NCBI GenBank assembly: GCA_013399895.1
Contig: VXBA01006146.1
Span: forward strand, 497,263 to 561,262
From: Serilophus lunatus
Lineage: Eukaryota > Chordata > Aves > Passeriformes > Eurylaimidae
Reading direction: 5' to 3'
Length of the DNA stretch: 64,000 nt
Below, piece after piece: positions 38,587 through 50,898 of this stretch. The first letter of the stretch is position 1; each line of letters starts with the position of its first letter. The notes beneath the pieces are model-generated. The model did not search any database and was not told the origin of the DNA. It saw only the letters and a program-made list of their open reading frames with translations. Both the position numbers and the translations under genes were made by a program.

Positions 38587-39039
38587 AGAGACAAACATGA
38601 AAAAATAATACAAGAAAAGGAAGATATTGCACATCATTAGCACCAGAGTGAAGGCTGAGTATTTGATCTCAGTTTAATTATGAATGCCTGGTTTGAAAGA
38701 ACATTTCCACATCACCAGTCAATAAAGCTGCTGTGTGCACTTGGGTGTAAGACAAGTTAAGAGGCAGTAGTGGCAATGGTTTATTTTTCAGGCAGCTTCA
38801 CTCACTATGTTAATGGGGGGGCACATAAGTACCTGCACAAATATATGCCTTGCTAGAATGCTTTTTGTCTTGTGACTTCATATTCAAAACTGGGAAAAAC
38901 CCAACAACTCAACTACTTCTGATTTCAAAGGAACCCAGGGCTCCAGCCACTGTAGGAACCCTGAGGAACCGACAGCCTTTCACCCCAACCTTGTGTGGGC
39001 ATAAGGAAAAGAAAAGGAAAATCCTAGGAGGGCTACCAT

Positions 39040-39110
39040 CATTTTATTTTACAGATGAGAAAACAAGGAATAAACAGCAGAGATAATTCACCCATGTCAG
39101 AAGATCTGAG
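39040..39110 (+). mobile_element. Possible MIR-type SINE core fragment
   Basis: The run ATTTTACAGATGAG, then AAAACAAGGA and a degenerate GATAATTCACCCATGTCA, follows the order of the MIR core (ATTTTACAGATGAGGAAACTGAGG, then a TTAAGTAACTTGCCCAAGGTCA-like segment). MIR-like SINEs predate the amniote split and survive as short relics in birds. Only the first 25 bases are a good match, and the rest is suggestive. It lies just left of the (CTAT)n array. Confidence 0.4.
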
Positions 39111-39157
39111 CCCAAGATCTCCCAAGGAAAACCTATTAGGCTGCATGATTCCTTTCA

Positions 39158-39246
<89 letters not shown>

Positions 39247-39286
39247 CATCCATCCATCCATCCATCCATCCATCCATCCATCCATC
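39158..39286. repeat. Compound microsatellite (CTAT)n(CCAT)n
   Basis: About 22 perfect CTAT units (39,158-39,245) run straight into about 10 CCAT units (39,246-39,286). The two blocks differ by one base per unit, so one probably arose from the other by a T-to-C change that then spread by slippage. The array is uninterrupted over about 129 bp, the longest simple repeat in the window. Translation across it gives an artefactual Tyr-Leu-Ser-Ile repeat protein that should not be annotated. Long perfect arrays like this are usually length-polymorphic. Confidence 0.98.
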
Positions 39287-40712
39287 ACGGAAAAACTGTC
39301 TAGAACATGCACATGTTGCCCTAAGAGCTGCTGGGGACAAGAGGGTAGGAAGAAAAGGGTGGAAGATGGTATCTGGGAAGCCAGCAGCTACAGAGGGCTC
39401 TGATCAGCTTGCAGGGTCTTTTTTCTCCCCCCACAATAAGAGTCAACTAAGGATTGTGCCTTTTTGTTATCTGAATTGGTTTCCTTGATGAGCACATCCC
39501 TCCAGAACCTGCTGCAGTGTTAATTTCATAAATGATCAAAAAGCTTCTAAACTAAGAAAATGCTGCACACTCAGGGAAAAAGGAGAAAGGTTCAGAGGAA
39601 TTGAAAATGACTTGTTATTCTTCAAAAATCTGGGCCATCCTCCAAACGCTGTTATTTTTAAATGGTTTGTGTTTTATGTACACAGAGGTACATAAACAGT
39701 TGAAGAGCTAATAAGGTGGAATGACTCAAAAAAAATCTTGTTCTGCCAGAGACCTTGCAAAAATTTTAACTAACACGTCTCACAAACTCTGTTTGGGCTA
39801 CTTTAATCATTACTACATTACATAAAGTCATAATTTTTTAGCATGTGTTTATGATGACCAGGGCACACTAACGTTACCAACGAAAAGCATGTCTGTGACA
39901 CAGCTCTCACCTCAATTTACCTGAAGAGGCTCAAGTCAAAGATGCCCTGTGATAAATGTACAAAGGAGAGAGGATTTGGCACTTATTTCAGAACAGCACC
40001 TGTTCCCCACCACAGCAAGAGAGAATGCGTGTTGTTAAAAAAACAGGGAGAGTGCTTGCAGGAGGATCTGCTGCACTGGGACACTTCTGTCCTCCCAGGA
40101 CCAAGATGGGCTTCTCTGCCATTTCTGCCTCTTTGAGTCGTGTTTACAGCTCTGTCCCTTTTCTTTGCCTCCAGACCTCCACAGAGATTTTGTTCACTTA
40201 GGTTTAATCTTGTCTGGCGTGCTCTTTTAGCTCCTTCTTAGCATTTTCAGATGAGCAGGTTTGTAGCTCTTGCTCCACTGCCCAGCCCTGACTCTGACTT
40301 ACCTGTGGATTCCTACTTGCTAACGCAGAAGGGTCCCCTGGGAACACTACGCTCAGCAAGCTCAAGGCAGTGTGGGGCACACACTCTGCACTGACTTTTC
40401 TGCTCACAGAGCACAGCAAATGCAGAGCACATTCAGGTCAGGTTTCTCCGAGGTGGAATCATACACATCACTTTGGTTGTTATTAATATTTCATTAATTT
40501 CCCAACTACAGCAGTTTTCCCTTGAGAGATCATTAATAAAATACCACCCAAATAAGCAAGATAACAGGCAAAGTGACCAAACTACAAAACAAGTTTAATT
40601 ACCTTGGTGTTATACCTTTGCTTTAAATTGAAGGATTCCATAAAATAAAGCTTTGATGATGAGGAGGTCTAGTGCTTCCTACGTCTTGGCATTTTAATTA
40701 CTTCTCTGATTT

Positions 40713-40737
40713 CCCCCTTCCCCCCCCCCATTTCCCC
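40713..40737 (-). repeat. C-rich tract, possible G-quadruplex on minus strand
   Basis: The plus strand holds C5, TT, C10, ATTT, C4 in 25 bp. The minus strand therefore has G4, G10 and G5 runs separated by loops of at most four bases. The ten-G run can supply two strands, so an intramolecular G-quadruplex is possible, with an i-motif on the complement. The quadruplex is an inference. The tract itself is unambiguous, although its length may be imprecise. Confidence 0.8.
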
Positions 40738-43700
40738 TATTTTGTTTGGAAGAAGAATGAAGGTGCAGATGTTAACGGAGGGTTGCCGGGAGGATCCGAG
40801 CAAAACTTTCCTGGCACAAACTGCCGGTGGAGTCACCTCACCACTATGCAAACCTCACCCTGAGTTCAGTGTTAACAAAGTGCTAACTCTCTCATGGATT
40901 AACAAAAAGATGAGATTATTCAATTAGCTAAATCTTGTTTCTTTTGAGGATGAAATATAAATTCTGTCAATAGCTAGCATACGAGACTTGAAAGTAACCC
41001 AGGGAAGAAAAGCAGCAAATAACGTTTCCCAGATCTTCTCACAGAAATGACATGGCAACTAATTAATTAACAAGCATGAGCTACAAAAAAATCCCTAGAA
41101 CAAATGGATGAAACAGGAGGAAGAAGAAAGATATTTAATGTTTCCTTTAAATACACGTACATAGTGGCAGTGCTACACAAAATGTCCAATCTGCAGGACA
41201 TACCTGCTCCTCCTGGCAGGCTTTGGATCACCACCTATGCAAATACTGAGTTGTTCTCATGGATCCAACCACGAATTTACACAAATGCTTCAACACTCTG
41301 CTGTTCATCTGCAGATGATTTTTTTCAACTTTTCTCCCCAGAGTAGTCTCTCCAGTTGGGGACTTATTTAATACAAATTAATTAATATGTATTTAATACA
41401 GAAGAACTCAAATAACCTGTATTACTTCTGTAGGTCTCCTATAGATGTTTTCATGGCTTTTTGGTTGGTTTTCTTTAGTTGCATCTCCTTTAGAATATCC
41501 CAAATTGTATGGGCCTTGGTCAAAAAACAAGATACGCACTACCTGCATTTAAAAATGAATTCAGATGACAATGTTATCAAACCAGACCCACTAATCACTA
41601 AAGAAATTTGTTTCTCACATATTGGCATGTACTTTTATTGATACTTTCAAAAAGTCCTATTTAAGTTTAAAAGTGATCAGTGTAAATACACATGCCACGT
41701 CCATGTGTGTGTGCAAACGCCTGGGTGCGCACAAAATGCATTTTATAGAAATTTCTATTGAAACTACAATAGAAATACTTGTAATATTGAGGTAAATTCA
41801 TGCTTGCCTTAATTCTTGTAACACAAAAAGTGCATACACAGATGCGTAACTCTTGTCTTAAAATTTATTTCCTTTTGAAAGTGTTCTGAGTTTCAGCCTG
41901 GAATTAATTTATTGCACATAGGCCCTAAAAACTGCACTATTTTTAAGCCTGGAAAAGGAAAAAATGAAGTAGATTTGTTACACAGAGAAGCAGCTGAAAG
42001 GTAAGCACTTCTTCTGCCAAGACAGAAAGTCAGTCAACACATAATTCTTTGATGTTTCACTAAAAAAGCCGAATCTTTAGTGACAGAATGGTGGAACTAT
42101 CTTGAAAATGTGGGGGTTTAAAATAAGACAGATAGAACAAAGAACTATAAGAGACTGACATATGAAATAAAGAAATAATTGTTGTTATCTGTTCTAACAC
42201 TTAGTGAGACTTTGATCATCTTCAGTAACTCCTGTGATGCACAGCAAAATCACTTCCAAACCAGACTTGCCGACAGGAACTGCTTTACATTGCTCAAGAT
42301 GCGTTTCTTGGATCACATCAAAATGAAAAACAATGTAAACAAGACAGCAGGCAAACATGGCACCAGCCAAGTGCACGACATTTGCAAGGAACTTCTTCTA
42401 CCAAACTTACACTAAACCTTTGCATAACCAAAACTGAACAACCTATGGGGCTGCAAAGTGCTCAGTCCCCCCCTGGAGAGCCAACAGCCTGTATTAATGC
42501 TATAATTACTAGAAATCATGATTTACCATGAAAGGCTTCTGAATCTCTATTTTCTTTTCTGAAAGAGAGCTCAGTGCTGGCCTTATCACAATCTGCATAT
42601 ACCAACACAGAGACAATGGACAGGAAAATGCTCTTCACTCAGACAAATATCCTGATCATGATAAATAACAGTACAGGAATTCAGGCAAGAATGTTCCTTG
42701 GACCCTGAATGGGAAAAGATATCAGGCAGTTTAGCAAATGGGCAGAGCTGAGGCAAAGCTCCTCTGTGGAAGCCTTCCTTCAAAATGCAGATGGGCCACA
42801 GCCAGCACACAACAGCCATTTTTGGGGCTGATCATATAGGAGATATAACTATATAACCACATACCCTTCTCAGGCTTCACAGTGAGATGATCTATGGAAA
42901 CTGTGGGGTCAAATGAGGCTTAGTCCTATAAGAGCCTGAGCATCTGAAATCAAATATGCAAATAAAAACATGAAAGTCTGCGGGCCTATTCCTAGAGGCA
43001 AACTCTACTAAACTGTGCTCACATCGTGCAGGGCTTGCTGGGTTGAGCAGCTACATGGTTCCATGCTATAAAGGGCTGGGTTTTCACAGCAGAAATCTGC
43101 TGGGATTTTCACCAAGGACTTCAGCGAAGCAAAATTCTGCCAGTAAACCACTAAAATCGATTTGTTTAGAAAATCCTGACCTACGTGCAGGAACATTTAT
43201 TTGTTTCATCTCACTTTCACTACGTAACATGCCTTAAAACATTGCCTTGGGGAGCCTGAAAATGCATTAAAGTGATTACACAGAAATTCATGCAAATTGC
43301 TGGGTTAATTTTGAAATTACCTAATTCTACAAAATGCCTGCAGTTTTCAGTGTCCTGTCCTGAGCTGCCTCTTGAAACACTCCTTCATAAGTGTGAAGAA
43401 GGAAAGGTGGAACAACACTGCAGCGCCTTCTCTCACACAATGTCACTGAAGCACAAAGGGAATGAAATTTTCCTCTTCAAAGAAGCCCAAAGCATTTCCA
43501 GAGGGCAGGAAGCAGTTTCTGCTCATGAGGGTCCAGAAGTACTTGAGAAATGAAAAGGAACAGTAATGGATGCTGGGAGCAGAAGTACATGGGGCACAGT
43601 GACTCTCCTGTCCTCACACAATCCCCCCCAGTGTGGTGGTAGAGTGCCTCAAACAGCAGCAATTTCTTGGTCTGCACCTTTTTACATCTTTCCATGAACT

Positions 43701-44569
43701 TTGTAAGCCCTCTGGAAAATTCACCACTCGCAAATTGTAACTGGAAGTCAGTGAAAAGTTTGTTCCTCTACTTTCCACAAACCAGGTTCCATAGCCAACT
43801 CCATAACAGATACTCCAGGAGCAGGTGCATAGGAAACTTGTTAATATAATGAAATGATATCTATCTGTACAAAATTTGTTACCATTTCTGATACAAAATA
43901 TTTCCTGCTTACACATCATGATTCCCACTCCACGGACACCCTTTCAAAGGTTCCTATTGGTTTCAGGACAGGTTTGCTCTTAGCCACTGATCATCCAAAG
44001 GTGGCCTGTTCCAGGAGACCAGTGAAGCAGCATGGGAAGAGGTTGAGAGTCCTCACTGCAGCACAGAAAAGCCATGGAAGTTTTAAGGGAATCCCACTCA
44101 CTCACAGAGGAGGGAAAATGCTTAACTACTTTCAGGGAAGGAGGAGTAATGAATGAGGATCCCCTAGTCTGCTACAATCCTCAATGATTAGTCTTAATCC
44201 CTGGGACAAGTAAACACATAGTGATTCCCTTTGGCCTGAATTTCTATAAAGTCCAAATTCTGACTAACAGTGGCTAAATGACCAGCTCATCCATTTATGA
44301 TTATTACTTCATCATGATTGTCTTGATGGAAAAGACTTCAAGATTCTAAGAAGCATCGGCATGCTTTGAATAAATTGGTTAAGAACAGAGATTTTATTGA
44401 GCAGCACATTAAAGCAGATGGTCACAGCGGAAAAAGCTTCCAGCCTTAATTAGCAAGGAAAACAGTGACCTGCTTTCAATTTAAAAAATATACACAGCAG
44501 TAATTTACAGGACACAGAGCATACCATGGCCTAAGTCAACTCCAGGTCTGGCTGACTGTGAACCACCAG

Positions 44570-44790
44570 TACAGTATGTCTTGCTAATGTTCAGAGTATG
44601 CTTTTAATATGCTAAATATATCCCTAAAAGGATAGTAAAAGCCTTACATTAGCATATTCTGGATGATCTTTGAAAATACCATCAGTGCAAGACAGGCAGA
44701 GATTTGCTGTCATGGCCTAATTAAGAACGAAAGGTGTAGCATATTGACCTAACAAAAGTAACTTTTTCATCTCAATTTACTGCTATCCTT
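44570..44790. promoter_or_regulatory. Candidate conserved non-coding element
   Basis: The words GCTAATG, TTAATATGCTAAATA, TTAGCATATTC and GGCCTAATTAAG occur within 220 bp and give repeated TTAGCAT/ATGCTAA pairs in both orientations (around 44,586, 44,609 and 44,649). This suggests clustered POU/homeodomain sites. It has no repeat or frame of note. Confidence 0.22.
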
Positions 44791-44900
44791 GTTTAGTCCT
44801 TTTGCTGGAGCCAGCAAATAGTCAAAGTGAACTTCCTTTAATAGCCTGCATCTTTGGGGCACTAATTTTTCATCTCAATCCACATATTTTGCTAAAACTT

Positions 44901-44933
44901 TGTGTGTGTGTGTGTATATATATGTATGTATAT
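44901..44933. repeat. Compound (GT)n(TA)n(TATG)n microsatellite
   Basis: About seven TG units pass into TATATA and then TATG repeats. It is a typical decaying dinucleotide array. Confidence 0.92.
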
Positions 44934-46617
44934 CATGACTTCTACTGGGAACACTACTTAGACCACTCATCAGATATCTTCTGGTGCCTGCAGCACTTCA
45001 GAATGGAGGAGTCTTCCTCAGACAAGGATCCCTAGTTGGTCTATCCCAGATGAGGCATAAATTATCACCCCAAAGTGTCCAGCCATCCTTGTAAAGGGAA
45101 ATCAAATTGCCTGTGACTACCAAAAGCAATTTACCCCCAGTTGTCTAGATGCAGTTTCTCCAGACAGTGCCAATAAGAATCTTGAGTTATGGTGACCAAG
45201 CACAACTTTGCACTTACACAACTCCCTCAACTTCAAATCTGCTAAATCTACTAATCCACATGGTAGAAAACCACGTATGTGCCACATTTCCTCTCTGTGT
45301 TAACTACAGCAACAAGAGGAACTGCAGGGAGACAACACAGAAAAACCAGCAGTTTGCCTGCCCATTTCCCCAGATGCACAAAACAATGGAGTGAGGACAA
45401 CCTCAAGCTTCAGCTTAGCCTTAGACTTACCACACAGCCCCCAGCTACAGTGTGGGGAAACCTCCCTCTGCAGGAATCAGGCAGGTGGTAAAATCAGGTC
45501 CCTAATTTACCATGATGACATCCCCCCGCTTCTTCACAACTTTCTCTCATCTCCAAACCATTCTTTTCATTAAATTATAAATCAGGAAAGGTGAGAAAAA
45601 TAAATCATTATCTAATTTAAGGATTTCTATTACCACAATTAGAATTTGTAACTACATTTCCATTCCAGAGCCACAATGCAGAGGCGCATTATGCCCATAG
45701 ATGTCTTAACAGTCCCTAGCACTTTCCATAACCTTGTTTTCATGTACAGTTCATTTGAAAGTCAGTCTTTTCACTTGCATTCAATACTTAGTGATTTAAA
45801 AAACCCACTGAGATGAATACTGACAGGTAACATAAAAGAAAAACAGGCTGTCACAAACTCATCATTAAATTACAATTATATATAAATCTTGTTAATCAAA
45901 AGCAAGACATCAGTTTTTGCTAAGTGACCTCTTTGCCCTCCTGCTAAGAACAGTGCTGGTAAAAGCTCATGTGTATGGTGTGTAATTCAGGTCTGCCTGT
46001 GCCTTCTGAACTGCTCCCATGGTGTTGTAACTTTTGTTTTGCAAATTAACCTTTCAGGGATATTCTAAAACCAGATCTCAGGATTCTCAGGTATCGAAGC
46101 TGGCTGAGAATGAACTGTTCCCTTCACAGCTCAGAACCATCAGACACAGAAATCACAGACACCTATAATCTTCAACCCCTGGCACAGAAAACCACATTTT
46201 CAATTCCTGCTCAAAGTATTACTTCTTGCCACTATGCCAGAAATACCTCTGGCAAATGACAATGGCCTGCCTACACTGAGCTGCTTTCTATTCTAATTTA
46301 AAATAATAACTTGCCAGTTTCCAATGGGAAAATAACACCTTAAAGGGCTCAATCCTGCTCAAGCACATTGGATTCAGTGAGTCAAGAGCACACCTGTAAT
46401 AGATAGGTTCATATTCTACCCGAGGACCTGTGTTTGTGTACCTTGGTTTTCTGTAGTTTCAAGCCTGAAAACCTACCAGGCTCCTTTCATCCTTTAAAAA
46501 CATGCCCTTCAGTTCCACTTCACTTGCACTCAAGCACCTTCCTGTACTTACATGGTTTTACAAGGGCAGCTGATGCCACTTTCAGACAGCAACTCATATC
46601 TAATGCAGCCTTGCATG

Positions 46618-46658
46618 CATATACATATATATATATTATATATATATATATGTATATG
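46618..46658. repeat. 41-bp AT-rich hairpin, 19-bp arms
   Basis: An alternating AT tract is flanked symmetrically by CATATAC on the left and GTATATG on the right. The two 19-bp arms (46,618-46,636 and 46,640-46,658) are exact reverse complements around a three-base centre. The core is a simple (AT)n repeat. The matching non-AT bases on both sides make the symmetry more than a dinucleotide run. Such tracts extrude cruciforms and are often unstable. Confidence 0.9.
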
Positions 46659-47118
46659 TCGTCTCTGGCTTGCTTACATTTAGAGGTCCAGATCTCAGCT
46701 TCCTGAGCAGACTGGGACACTGACACAGATATACAGAAGACAAGAAGTCTGGCTCTTCCCACTGTGGAGCACAGCTATCACAAGCAAGGAGCAGATGCCA
46801 TCACAGGCAGTGACCAAGGGAACCAGGTGTTTGCTGACCTTACACATTTTCCAGAGTCTATTTTTAATATCTGTACATAATGCAGCAGCACTCAATACAA
46901 AATATAAAGAATAACCCATTACATGCAACGAGGAATAGGAAAGGCAGATGCATTATCTGCAAACATCATCAACCTCCCCAAAGAATGCTTTGAAGCAGGT
47001 GAGAAAGCTAGGGAAGTCTTATAATTTTGGAGATTATTTTTTATTTCTGGGCTTGGCTGGTTTGAATTTAACAGGACCTTCAATGATGTCCTAAGCCGCT
47101 GTTCACACGAGGATTGCC

Positions 47119-47613
47119 TCATGAGTGATTAGGTTTAACACGCCACGAGTGATAAGATGTTGACACAAAGATGTACGCTCCACTGTGGCAGGGATGTCCA
47201 TACAGCATGGCCGTGCTGGATTGGCTCCAGTTGGCCTTGAGGGAACTCCCTGTCCTGCTCTGTGCAGCCCTTGGCTTTTGTGAGCGTGGGTCTGCGTGCT
47301 GTCCCTTCCCCGAGCCGCTGTGGTTCAGCCTGTGCTCCAGAAGGTGCTGCTCTTGCCCACGGCTCCTGCTCCGGCAGCACCCAGGGCCACCAACCTGACT
47401 GCCAGCAGCCACAAGTGTCCTTGGGCTGAAAGTGATCTTGAAAACGACATGCCTCTGAAGAGTGGGAATTCCTGAAAAAGGCCCTTCTCTTTGGCTTAGT
47501 GTTCTTCTTAAGTGGTATCTATTTCTGGACAGATTACAAACACTGAAAACAGTTGTTGCCACTTTTAAAAATAGCCCTGAATGAAGGCTTAACTGTTCCC
47601 TGACCAGCAGCAA
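47119..47613 (-). other. Longest open frame, GC-rich; probably not a gene
   Basis: A 164-codon minus-strand frame, the longest in the window, coincides with a locally GC-rich patch (47,190-47,400, about eight CpGs). It starts CTG- or TTG-like rather than at a clear Kozak ATG. It shows no domain, signal peptide or family resemblance, and overlaps an 81-codon frame on the same strand and a 75-codon frame on the other. GC-rich DNA yields long frames by chance. A non-coding RNA exon or regulatory patch is equally possible. Confidence 0.25.
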
Positions 47614-49142
47614 ATTGTAAATGCTATTCCTAGATCAAAAAGGCAATTATTTATCAGATCCTAGAAAGGAATGAAGGGATCAAGAACACCTCACCCCAAC
47701 TAACCTTAGTCTGCACTCAAGTAACTGTCCCAGCATTGGAGCCCTGGAATCAAATCCTCAACTTACCACAATGCCATAACAACACCAACTTCAGTGGCCC
47801 ACCACTACCCTCCATGTGTTTATAAATGTGTGAGAACAACAGGAAAATGTCCTCGTGTTTGAAGCCCACAGGAACTCCCATTCACCCTGTATTTAACTTT
47901 GCAGCTCATTTAAGCTGTGGCTTTAACACCAACCATTTGTTTGTATTCCCTGTTTACAAGCAGTAGGAGATACCTGCTTCAAAAACTAACGCTTAGTGGA
48001 GCTGCACCACAGCATATTTAGCAAGGGCAGCATCCTGCCTAAGGGTTTGTATACACAGGTTGTGCTAGCACTGTTTAAGGAATGAATTTAAGGTGATGCA
48101 CTCAAACCAAAGCATCTCTGGGGATGGTCTTACACAGGTTCACATACAGTGTCTTTCACCAGATATTTGAGAAATCAGGAAAAGTTTTCTTCTGTTAATT
48201 AAACCCCTCTCCTATTAAAAATTAAATGATCATACAAGCCTTATTCAACTCCAACTCAAGTAATTTAAAAGCTTTTCCAAGTCACAGTGGTCACTGTTCT
48301 GAAAAAATTTTCTTCTGAGCTCAGTGTCAAGCACACGGATTACATTTACAACTGAGCTGCACACTGTGTATAGTTACACACTCCAGTGCATCCACTCAAG
48401 GTGGGAACCAAAAGGAAGCATCACCCAGCCTCACGCTCCCGAAATTCCTGTTACACTCACGTGGTGCCACTTGTCCAAACAGTTAAACCCAACTCCCTCT
48501 AGTTTGTTGAGTGAGCAACCCGGGCCTGTAACTACAAACCAACACTCCATCTTCTCTGTCCTTCTGGCCCTTCATAGTAAATATAACAGAGCTATACACT
48601 GAGGGACTATTTGAGATATCTTTCCAGGAAGAGTCTCAAATAAATGCTTCCCTTCCTATGATCAGTTTTTACAAAGGTCTTTTTGAACTTTGAGGTTCAG
48701 AAGTTTAGCCCTGTCTAACACCAAGGGAGGCACAGCATTTTGCCATGTGGATCAGCCAACAGGGGCATTGTGCAGCAGGTGCCACATGCATTCCCATACA
48801 CATCCTACCCATCAGCTCCCACCCCAGCCCCACACAACACCCAGAAACCTGGGGGAAGCAGTTTCCTCACAAGAGATATCATGAAAACTTTACAGCAAGC
48901 GTCAACAAAGAGTGATGGGACACCAGGTAGCTGTAGGGCATTCCAGCTTCAGAAAATTTAGGTAGACACCCTTTCTGAGCAGGACTTTTATCTTGCATGT
49001 CATATACCTATGCCTTTCAGGAAACATATATTCCAAGAAGTGTCAAATACTGCACATAAACCACGTGTGTGTTTTTAATACACACATCTTTTAATTTAAC
49101 TATGATCAGTAAGAAGAAAAGCCTTAAAGCAAACCCCCTAAC

Positions 49143-49158
49143 TTTAGGCTGTGTGTGT
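49143..49158. repeat. (GT)n microsatellite
   Basis: About five to six GT units. It is a short dinucleotide repeat. Confidence 0.8.
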
Positions 49159-50841
49159 GTAGGCACATAAGCACTAACCTTTTTCTTGGGCAAATATTTG
49201 TCTGACTTGATTCATGCTGTAATAATGCACAATTTTCATGGAGCAGAGCACTGAAGGATGTGATGTTGCATAAGGAAATCCCTCATCTTCATTTTAAGTC
49301 ATTCTTTTGTCATATGAAACGTAAAACAATTTAAAAATTAAAATATATCATAGACTAATGATGAAAGGTCTCATCCAAAGCCAACAGAAAAAGCTCATTG
49401 ATTTAATTTTGTTTGGGCTTTATCTCACACGAGTCACTCTGAATCAGAACAAACTGCCTTGCCACAAACAAAAGACCAGAGGGTAAGTTGTGTGCAGAGG
49501 GAGCAGACAGGGCAATGCTAGTGCAATTGGCCCAGCCTAGGCCTCATGGAAAGAAGTTCCAACTGGATTCGAGCCATTTGTAGGCAAGACTTGCTGGCAA
49601 GTGAGCCGGTTCCTGACACAAAACCTGACCCAGCTCAAACTGGTTTCTCCAAAAGAAAGTAACTGTAAGCACAGCAATCTGTAAGGCAATGAGCTCATAT
49701 ATATGCCAGGACACAATCCCAAAGACTGTTGGAGCATAAAGAACCCTATACAAAGCAGGGGGAAGTTTAAAGTAATAGATGCAAGGAATCTTGAAAGCTA
49801 GGAAGTCCTTTGAACACACAAATGCTGTGGGCAACCAGATACGGCTTTACTACACTAAACACAGAAACAGTCCAGAAGTGTGTCTGCCTAAAGACAATAT
49901 CAGAAGATAATAAAACCTGTGAGCACAAAATGCCTCCTCCATTCTCTGTATCCATTCGATGCCAGGCCAAAAGCACACAAGCAGGCTGCTTTACACCTAC
50001 TGAAACCAAGCTGAAGAGCAAGTTCCTCTCGAACATGAATTCTGTAATCAGTAATAATAATGAAATATTATGGTAGGGTTCATTCCTTATCCATTCCTTA
50101 CCCTGGAAACACTGTCAGGGACTGCCACTGCCTTCCTCCTGCCAGAGGCAGGACAACACCCTACTCCCAGAGCTCACGAGCAGACAGGAGTGAGAAACTG
50201 CCTTTTCAAAGCACAGTAGAAAAGAGAAAGGCATCTCTCTGCCCACGGTAAGGATAGTGCTACAGGTGTCTGAAACTGCAACACAAGCAACTTCAATTTC
50301 TTCTGAGAGACTTCAGTGCTATTCTGGGAGAGAGAGAACTGCTCAGCACTGGTGACACGCAGGGAGTGATTTCCATAGCAGTAATCCAAGCAGACTATCT
50401 TACTAGGGATGCTGCTTTTGTCTCTCTTTTGAAGATAAGTCCATACTCTCAGATACCAACATCAAAATACACTAGGCAGGGTCACAGGACAATTCTAAAT
50501 CAAATTAGCGTTGAGCCATTTGTGAATTTGTAATTCCTTTGACAGGACAGCATTTCTTTTTTGTCTTTTGTACTTCAGGAAGGTTTTTTATACTACTGTG
50601 TGTTCTGAAGACAACTTTTATAGCTGGGTGCCACTTAATGTGATTGCAGGAACTAGCATGGCTATATGAATTCAGGAGTACCATAAAGTAAAACATACCA
50701 TTGTCATTAAACACTTGCCCTACAAGAGGGAGGGCAGAGCCAACGTGAGGCTGATACCCCTGCTTGTCTCAGGTACCTCACAGGAAACTTGCTTTTAGTA
50801 ACTTATAGGCTAAATTTATTCTACTGGCTGAACAAGGGTGG

Positions 50842-50898
50842 ACAGTATGAGGCACAATAAAGAGGTGCAACTTGTCAAAGGTTGTACAGGAGTGGGGT
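50842..50898 (+). mobile_element. Possible MIR-type SINE core fragment
   Basis: ACAGTATGAGGCAC, AGAGGTGCAACTTGTCAAAG and GTTGTACAGGAGTGG align in order with the MIR core segments ACAGATGAGG...GGCACAGAGAGGTTAAGTAACTTGCCCAAGGTCACACAG...GTGG. An old, diverged copy on the plus strand is plausible. Confirmation needs a profile search. Confidence 0.42.

Larger units (their letters stand above)
23646..39039. other. Non-coding block
   Basis: About 15 kb with no identifiable gene. Only simple repeats (CT at 28.8 kb, CAAC at 31.05 kb, T tracts at 28.6, 37.55 and 37.79 kb) and a small hairpin, TGGGGT/ACCCCA, at 31,347-31,364 stand out. Open frames up to 142 codons (28,232-28,660 minus) lack domains and overlap one another. 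AT-rich sequence at 38.46-38.54 kb has clustered ATTAATTAG-type words. Confidence 0.7.
39287..46617. other. Non-coding block
   Basis: No gene is recognised. It contains the C-rich tract at 40.7 kb with four nearby CpGs at 40,776-40,830, an 11-bp direct repeat TATTTAATACA at 41,365 and 41,390, the 44.6 kb element candidate and the GT/TA array at 44.9 kb. Confidence 0.7.

Noticed and set aside
39055..39303. Open frame encoding repeated Tyr-Leu-Ser-Ile
   Set aside because: It is a translation of the (CTAT)n array and disappears with any change in repeat length.
46434..46762. Two opposite-strand frames with Tyr-Ile repeats
   Set aside because: They are produced by the alternating AT hairpin and have no conserved context.
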